From Anastrepha obliqua (Eukaryota; Arthropoda; Insecta; Diptera; Tephritidae), in the NCBI RefSeq assembly GCF_027943255.1, contig NC_072896.1, forward strand, positions 39,830,501-39,894,500: a stretch of 64,000 nt of DNA, given 5' to 3'. The translations under genes and the position numbers were made by a program. Within the stretch, counting starts at the first letter, position 1. Each line of letters opens with the position of its first letter. Of the stretch, positions 56,690 to 64,000 are shown piece by piece. The notes beneath the pieces are model-generated. The model worked only from the letters and a program-made list of their open reading frames with translations, was not told the DNA's origin and did no database searches.

Positions 56690-58525
56690 TAATTTAGTAA
56701 TTACTAGCAAAAAAAAACGATGCAAAATCAGCACTAGAGGAATTGAAAAACAAATTTAAATCTGCACATGCGCTAGAAATCGGAGCATTCATCCCGTAAT
56801 TGGTTCTCCCAATTTTAAAGGTTTCGCACTGTCGGAGTTTCTTATTAGGAATATAAAATTGAATTTTACTTAAAAGGGAAGGGCAACCAATAGTTCCAGA
56901 AATGATACGAATAATAAATAAGCACGATAGAATAGAACACTGGCACAATTACGTTCTGGATATTGTAGCAGGTTAAACTCCTACTTATCCAGAATCGACC
57001 CCTACATACCAAACATACATATGCCCGGCATGTGACCCCGCACGACACTAACCACCTTTTCACATGCCCTCTAAAACCGACTCATCTAACACCCCTCTTC
57101 CTCTGGACCCAACCCGTCGAAACAGCATGTTTCCTGGGCCTACCTTTAGATGAGCTAGACGAAGACCTATTTCGTACGGTCTTCAAATAACAGTGACATA
57201 CTCTAATCTTGATCTAAAAAAGGCTCAATACAATGTTTTGAGAGTGTGTGGGTTAGCAAATGCAGAACAATTTCGGCGTAGGTAAACTCTCCGAAATGCG
57301 GAATGCTGCTGAAGTGAGAGTCCGTGGCCGGACATAAATTCGAGTCATTCCAGTAACGTAGAACCGACTGCCTTGGCAACGTCACACTTTTCAATGGAAA
57401 TCTCAGCTAGCACCTAAGAGCACTCAAGTTTACCAAGCCTTCCAACATAAATAGAGGTCCCCGTATTTTTATTTGCAAATGTAGAGCAATCAAAGTGGCA
57501 GCAGCGGCACTTGTCGTAGCGTTACTTTGTTTTTATACTTACATATATTATGGTTATTTTATTTGTATATATTTATTTTTCTGTCCACTTGAGACTTTAT
57601 TCAACTTTTGCTTTGTAATTGACAAGGTCAATTATTTGTATGTGTAGTCAGCCTAGTAATTCGTAATAAATTTAGACTATAAAGTAGGCTAGGAATTGGC
57701 AGTTAACAAGCAGTAACTGGTTGTCAGGCAAAAGCAAAGACAAATCAAAAAACCAAAAAGAAAAAAGAAAATAAATACACGCGCAACCAAAACTTCAAAT
57801 AAAAATGTCATGTCCAACGCATGCGCAGACTACCAGCCAATCAACTAAACGCGCCGAACTGCCTAATTTTTTGTGAGAAATCGTGCGTACGGCCATTCAC
57901 GCCTTCCACTTAATTTTCAAACGCCAATTGAAAAGACACCACCAACATTTCTCTGTCTAAAATTGGTCGATTGTACGAAAAAAATCTGAAACGGATAAAA
58001 AGCAGTGGAGCAAATAAAAATTACATTTATTCGCAAGTTTAAACCAGCGCGCCTTGAAAATTTCTAAAATTAAGCAAATCACTCTGGGGCTAAAAACTAA
58101 TGGGGCTTTCCATAGGGGCGCAATAATTTTACAGTTAATTAAGTAAATACAAATAAATGCTTTCTTAAATAATATATTTTCTGTGATTTGGTAATGGAAA
58201 CTGTCACTCAAAATTTACATTCGGAAGTCATTGAATTTGACCACCGCAGCTCTGACTCGGTGGGCGAAACTTTAAAAGCATTATAGCCCTAATTTCGGTC
58301 ATAAAAACTATTCCAAATGATACATAGGTTATCCGTTTTATAGCGAATTTGGCTCCACATACTCAGTACTGAGTGTCCCTGTGTCGAAAATGTCGCATCC
58401 ATAAGTGTTTTAGTTCAAAATGTGCCAAACCAGTCGATTCCACGCTATTCGGTATACGCAATTGAGAACCTCTCAGATCGCAGTCGAGCTACGCGTATAT
58501 ACCTACGTAATGAATTAACTCTTTT
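56690..58525. other. Duplicated spacer, uninterrupted
   Basis: Corresponds to 9789-10227 plus 16795-18150. The empty site of the R1-like LINE lies at 57089-57102. An extra 120-bp stretch occurs at 57648-57770. No gene seen. Confidence 0.45.
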
Positions 58526-59485
58526 ATTTTTCATTTATTGAAAGGCTATAAGTATAACTAATATCCATAACATTACGCCCAGTTGAATTTTCAATTAACA
58601 AAACCCAAGTTAGGTTAGGTTAGGTTGATCTAGCTAGCTGAAAGTCATCATATAGAGCTATTGGTCCTTCATGTTACCAGATGTAACTAGACCTTTACGT
58701 TTCTTTTTAGTAGACATCTTGTAATACGTCGGCGTCTTTTGCGCATCTAAGTAAACTCTGCAGCTCTAACCCCGTGACGCATTCTAACTTCTCATATTGT
58801 GGAGCTCCTAAGCATTTCAATCTGGTTCTAAATAGCTAAAGCAAAGCAAGAACATTGAAGGTGTTCTAGCGATTTCCTCTTATCCAGTTCATTGCAGTTG
58901 TCGTTGTTTGTAACTTATATCTTGTATGCGTATGCCGCTAACAACTTGTGGCCTTCCAGTATACCTACAATAGCTCTGTTTTCTTTTCTAGACAGGGCTA
59001 GTAAGAATCTGTATTCTGTGTGCACATGATTTTCGCAGTTTTGCAATTGTTCCACCTTCTTCTATCTAACCGTATTTTCATGTCCGCAGCGATGTCATTG
59101 TACATCGTACTTAAAGGTTTCAGTATGTAGTTTTCTTGTTCAAATGATATGTAAACAGCGCGCTTAGCAATTTCATCTACAATTTCAGTGGTAGTGGGGA
59201 GCTTAACTAGCCGGTGCTTAGCTTTGCCCAATAGATCTCTGCCCCTACTCCGTCCAATATTTTCGAGCCACCGGTAAATACAAATACCTGTATTGCAATA
59301 AGAGTATTTGGGCTAGGTTTCATTCCTCTTTTCCTGCCCTCTTCTTCTATTGTTGCTCGGAATTTCTCCACCCAATTGCATTTCGGAGTCATATAATGCA
59401 TATTAACCGTGTAACTCATGCCTATTGAGCGATTTCGTCAAAAACTCAAGTCCAAATCATACAATATGGACAAGTAAGTCTTGAG
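58525..59485 (-). mobile_element. LINE P, RNase H end
   Basis: 3' end near 58525 (T-rich, then AAGTTAGGTTAGGTTAGG). Minus frames 59207-59419 (IQVFVFTGGSKILDGVGAEI) and 58998-59231 (VKLPTTTEIVDEIAKRA) are an RNase H start and end, degenerate. The tail region matches 18150-18617. Confidence 0.6.
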
Positions 59486-59910
59486 GTTTTTTTCTCTTTA
59501 ATCTTCTGGTAACAGTTCATTTATCACTTAGTACGGAAGTTTATGTATTAGTGTGCGTTTTTATATGATATTTTCAGTTTTTAGTGCATATCTTCATTAC
59601 GAACATACCAGGTTATTTTAACGATTCCCCTGATTGCATTGTTTTGCAAACGTTGCATAATATCAATGTCGGTCTTTGCGATAAATGCCCAGAATTGAAG
59701 ACCATAGGTCCATACCGGTTTTAGCTGTTGGTTGTAAATGAGGAGGAGGTTGTTTCGAGTTGGCAGCTCAATTAGTCATTGGTGATTTTGCAATTTTAAA
59801 TTGAGTTCAACAGCTTTGATTTCGATGTAGCCTTTCCACTTGTGCTTTGCATCCAAAGGCATGACTCGATACTTGGCACTGGTGGGATATGGCACTATCG
59901 CTGACAGATA

Positions 59911-60232
59911 AAAAAAAAAAGAAATAATTGGCGCGTACACTTCTGTTAGTTTTTTGCCCGAGCTCCTCCTCCTTTTGTGGTGTGCGCGTCTTGATGTTGT
60001 TCCACAAATGGAGGGACCTACAGTTTCAGGCCGACTCCGAATGGCAGATATTTTTATGAGGAGCTTTTTCATAGCAGAAATACACTCGGAGGTTTGCCAT
60101 TGCCTGCCGAGGAGCGACCGCTATTAGAAAAATGTTTTATTAATTTTGCTTTCACCAAGATTCGAACCAACGACCTCTCTGTGAATTTCGAATGGTAATC
60201 ACGCACCAACCCATTCGGCTACGGCGGCCGCA
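59911..60232 (-). mobile_element. tRNA-derived SINE inserted in the jockey LINE
   Basis: Minus copy with its tail as an A-rich run at 59911-59921 and its head ending CTACGGCGGCCGCA at 60232. Flanked by GACAGATA on both sides (59903-59910 and 60233-60240), a target duplication as expected for LINE-driven insertion. The jockey frame resumes across it. Confidence 0.75.
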
Positions 60233-60644
60233 GACAGATACCGGTTTATATAAAAGTTTCTTGTTGGTGAAATCAACGTGAACTGATCTGGTTTCATTCA
60301 ATTTTACAAGTATATTCCAAGTATCAGTCCATGTAACAACTTCGTCAATGGATTTCTATAATTTCATGATGGGCTCGCTTCCGATTGATCCAACATCTAA
60401 GATACGAGTATTCCCAGTAAATATAGCTACATTGCACGTTTTCGGTATTGGCTGCTCTGAGGTATATGTAAAGATAGTGCAGTATACTGCCTTGTGGTAC
60501 TCCGATTGATATTTCTATCATTTCCAAAAACTCCCGTTTTTGCTTTACCTATTTTATGTACGATTGCCTATTATGTATGTACAATTTCAGAATGTCAGTG
60601 AACTGCAATCAAAGAGAGAGTTTAATTTATACATATACCATATA

Positions 60645-61839
60645 CCAGGTAGATACCTATGAAATGAGACGTTCAGCTATTAGTCCATAGATGTCGCTAG
60701 GAGTACTTTTAAACCTTCCCAAATGTCTTGTTTTTTTCGTCTGTCATCTGTCAACAATATTCAGTTCATTGTTTGTTACGTTTCATACAACAATGCATTT
60801 TTGTCGCTCTTAAAAATGTCGAATTTCGTTCCTTCAAACTACGATTTGGGGACATCAATAATTATCAATTGAAGAAAAACGCTTCTCAAACTCATCAAAT
60901 GCTTATAGAAGCTTATGGTGAACATGCTCTAAGTAGAGCACAGTGCTTCAGGTGGTTTAGTGTGAAAAACGAAGACCGTGGCCGGCCACAGAAAAAGTTT
61001 GAGACGCCGAATTACAAGAATTGTTGGATGAAGATGATGGTCAAATGCAAGAAGTGATGGCAGAGCAGTTGGGAGTGACCCAAAAAACCATTTCCAAACG
61101 TTTGAAAGACATGGGCATGATTTTAAAGGTCGGAAGATGGGTGCCGCATGAACTGACTGAAAGGCAGCAAGAAACCCGAAAAACCACTTGTAGAATGCTG
61201 CTCTCCGGGTTCAAAAGGAAGTCTTTTTTGCATCGAATCACTACGGGTGATGAAAAATGGGTGTATTGCTCCAATCCCAAATGCAAACGATCGTATGGTC
61301 CGCCCGGCCACAAGCCAAAAAGAACGGCCAACCAAATCGCTTCGGTCGCAAGGCAATGCTCTGTGTTTTCTGGGATCAGCGTGGTATGATTTGGTACGAG
61401 CTATTAAAACCAAGCGAAACAGTTGACGGTGCACGCTACCAACGACAATGGGCCGATTTAAACAGCGCTATACACCGAAAACGCCCAGAATATGCCGATC
61501 GGCGTCACAAAGTAATTTTTCTTGATGACAATGCACCGCCACATCGAACAAGAGCGACCCGGGAATTGGTGGAGACGTACGATTGGGAACCGCTGGTGCA
61601 TGCGGCTTACTCACCAGACTTAGTGCCTTACGATTATCATTTGTTTGCATCGATGGGGCACGCACTTACCGAGCAGCGCTTCAATTCTCACGAAGAAGCC
61701 AAAAAATGGCTCGATGATTGGTTTGCGGCCAAAATGTGTCGCTAGCGATGGCTATTATTTTGAAAATTAAATTTGTAACCATTTTTTATTAATAAACGTT
61801 TAAAATTGAAAAAAAGTCTCATTTCATAGCTATCTACCC
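60645..61839 (+). mobile_element. Mariner element M4, complete ends
   Basis: Ends carry GGTAGATACCTATGAAATGA and its near inverse, flanked by TA (60643-60644 and 61840-61841). 1195 bp, the usual mariner size, inserted in the jockey LINE. The transposase is broken by frameshifts. Confidence 0.8.
60817..61745 (+). pseudogene. Mariner transposase, frameshifted
   Basis: Starts MSNFVPSNYDLGTSIIIN and breaks there. It continues in other frames: KKNASQTHQMLIEAYGEHAL; then LDEDDGQMQEVMAEQLGVTQ, KTISKRLKDMGMILKVGRWV, FLHRITTGDEKWVYCSNPKC (first catalytic Asp); then QPNRFGRKAMLCVFWDQRG, FLDDNAPPHRT (second Asp), AYSPDLVPYDYHLFASM (third Asp). Three or more indels (near 60870, 61010 and 61330) separate the pieces, so no full protein can be made. 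Confidence 0.8.
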
Positions 61840-62545
61840 TACATTATATACTTATACAGACAGCAGTCCTTTGTGCCAAACTTGAATGCCTCGGCGACGT
61901 CAAAAACATTGCTGATTACTTTCCAGCGCATCTTCTATTGTATGGTTTGTTCTCTGTATTTGATCGATTGCAGAATGCTTTTCCCGCAAGCCAAATTGAA
62001 GTAGTGGTGTAAAGCCTTTGAATATGATTATTGATTTCAAGCGCTTGGAGAACAGCTTTTCGAAGAGTTTACTCATTACCGGAAGCAAAGCGATTGGCCG
62101 GTAAGTTGTTACTTCATTTGGATTTTTTCCCTTGTTTTTAGTGACATATGTATATATTATTTTTTCCTATACCTTCCATATATAATATATATTTGAAATC
62201 TAGGCATGTGTGTTTGATCAAAGTCAAATTTCTTATCGTCTTCCTCGACATGTTTTTCAAAATTTTGGCAGTTGTTAAATCAAAGTCTAGACTCTTCATT
62301 AATTTTAACTTGCAGATTCCATTAACAAATTCATCTATACTGGAATGCTTTATCTCAGCGAACTCTTCTACTGTCGATGTTAGAGTGAAACTTATGGTTT
62401 TTGGTGTGGTTGAAAGATTTTATGCTGATTGTTGCCAAACATGTCAGCTTTCACTGTATCGCTTTTAACCCAAGTTTTGGTGTCACTGTCCTGTTTGAGT
62501 GGTGGAGTATTGGTCACTTTCCACCGCAAGAAATCAGCTGTTTTT

Positions 62546-64000
62546 GTTTTTTTTTTTGCACATCAGTTTTTTAGATTGTTTTTTAAGATATTGTTTTATA
62601 CTCCTGTATTAGCTCAAAAAGTGAAATCAATTAGCGTCAAAACTTTTCTGAACGCGCTCTGCAAAAATTATGTTATGACCCTTTTGAGAACCCCTATACC
62701 GTTCTTTTTATTTTAGTTTTGTTATTGCCGAATGAAACAAGATTTGTGGCTTGGCAAACAAATATCAGAGCAGGATTTCAAGAACCAATAACACTTCGTA
62801 AATAAAAAGTAGTCAGAAAAGCAATAAGTATGATATTAAGAAATTAAATATAAAAAATAGCTGTAGCATAAAACCTGTAAACGTGGAATACTTCAACATG
62901 GCTTATGTTTAAAAATCCATTCTAAATACACTAAAAATCATTTAACAAATATTTACCAATATCACTGAAATTCCATCCATGCTTATAGATATTTGCACTT
63001 GCTAAGCTGACATTAAGCACAGCTGCCGCTGTTGCTGTCAGCGCGAGAATTAGATTGATAGTGCGAGTAATGTTAAACTGAGTACGGTTGTGCTTTGTCG
63101 GCGCGCATGCGTACTACGCAATTTTTATGCATGAACCACTAGTTAAAATGTGAGCGAAACATTCCAACGGATTACTCGCCTATGCGCTTTAAGTAATTTT
63201 TTTAGTACACTTATTTATAGATTTATTGAAAGTTTTATATTGTATGTCGACGATTTAGTATTTGCCGTGGCATAGTGCCAGACTTTTAAGGGGTCCCGGT
63301 GCTCTAGAGCACAAGAACTTAGGCTATTTTCAGGAATTTTTTCACAATAAAAAAATGAAAAACTATACATATTTAAATTTTTTAGGCTTTTAATTTAACT
63401 TCTTTTACATACAAAAATGAATTTTTTCTTTTATTTTAATAATTTTAAAAATGTCACTGAAGTTGACCCTCCCGAAAAATTTAACCAGGACGGTGTTGTC
63501 CATTTTGGCTCTTGTATTTATCTGAAACACAAAAATTATTCATCAGTATAACTGCAGCTATGGCCTGACTAGAATAAGAAAAAAAATTAAATGCGCGGTT
63601 TTGAATTAGACACCCTAAAAATCGCTTTTTATACAGTTTTTTAATAGAAAGATACGAAATAATTGAAATAAGAATATGATTCTAGTAGCCATTGATCTTG
63701 TGAACAACATATTAAAATTTCAGACGATTCGGTTGAATAGTTGTTTTTGCAAACACCAGCCGAAAAAAGTAGTTTTGAGATACTTGAGTTTAAAGTTTTG
63801 AGAGTGGATAATGCGACCATTGATGCCGTCGCGTGACGAATCTGCACACAGCGTGAGGCTCAAGGCTCATTACGACAAAAGAACGATAACTGTAAAAAGT
63901 TTTGCACCGTGCAGGTTGTAATTCAATTTCAACTGGTAAACCGACTTACTATCCATCTGATACAAAGAAAATTCCGGACTTAATTGGTTTTTCATCTCCC
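62546..64000. other. Right end, nothing recognised
   Basis: AT-rich sequence with short ORFs (62429-62716 plus, 63641-63847 minus) lacking family motifs. A GGGTCCCGGTGCTCTAGAGC stretch at 63291-63310 looks like repeat DNA. It does not match the gene A-C blocks. Confidence 0.3.

Larger units (their letters stand above)
59486..62545 (-). mobile_element. Jockey-clade LINE, decayed, broken by a SINE and a mariner
   Basis: Minus-strand RT in pieces. 62200-62530: TWVKSDTVKADMFGNNQHKI and FDLTTAKILKNM. 61860-62140: NPNEVTTYRPIALLPVMSKL and FGLREKHSAIDQI. 60240-60540: ISIGVPQGSI and VHVDFTNKKLLYKPV. 59580-59900: KYRVMPLDAKHKWKGYIEIK and LKPVWTYGLQFWAFIAKTDI. Stops and frameshifts are frequent. A SINE (59911-60232) and a mariner (60645-61839) split it. 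Confidence 0.7.

Noticed and set aside
63641..63847. 68-codon minus ORF at the right end
   Set aside because: No motif, and the surroundings look like repeat DNA.

Overview
The window is eukaryotic and reads as a higher-fly genome, most likely a tephritid fruit fly. The supporting signs are AT-rich sequence, GT-AG introns, insect-type mariner, Tc1, jockey, R1-like and I-like elements, and a tRNA-derived SINE family that I associate with tephritids. No bacterial operon, CRISPR, rRNA or functional tRNA gene is visible. The species call is inference.

The only host genes I can support are tandem copies of one family on the minus strand: secreted proteins with a signal peptide, a coiled coil and a C-terminal fibrinogen-related domain (FReD). 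Each copy has a signal/coil exon, a variable number of short coil exons, a 555-bp FReD exon and a short terminal exon ending in an IRP motif. Every internal splice junction I could read is phase 2. Gene A (partial, 243-1741) runs off the left edge. Gene B (21984-37336) carries 17 tandem copies of an 84-bp coil exon (28 aa, four heptads) in an array of about 0.36-0.42-kb units and is predicted to encode about 754 aa. Gene C (44632-51003) has two 84-bp coil exons and one cut to 42 bp, predicting about 348 aa. The amplified coil exon is the main find.

The spacers are copies of the same segmental duplication. 470-5116 matches 36062-39592 and 49820-55530. 6463-10227 and 16795-18150 match 55530-58525. 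18150-24120 matches 41515-46766. All share old mariner relics and a SINE. Later insertions are dated by their empty sites in sister copies: a Helitron-like element (5117-6462), an R1-like LINE (10228-16780), an intact Tc1 element in gene B's 3' UTR (20254-21917) and a hAT-type element (52829-53817).

Other layers: the R1-like LINE is split by a Tc1 element, itself split by an I-like LINE fragment (a three-level nest). A nearly intact 5.4-kb I-like LINE sits in an intron of gene B's array (28787-34167). The right end (58525-62545) is a stack of LINE remains broken by a SINE and a decayed mariner. 62550-64000 holds nothing I recognise.

Exon boundaries come from reading splice signals and phases by eye. 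No alignment, expression data or database search was available.
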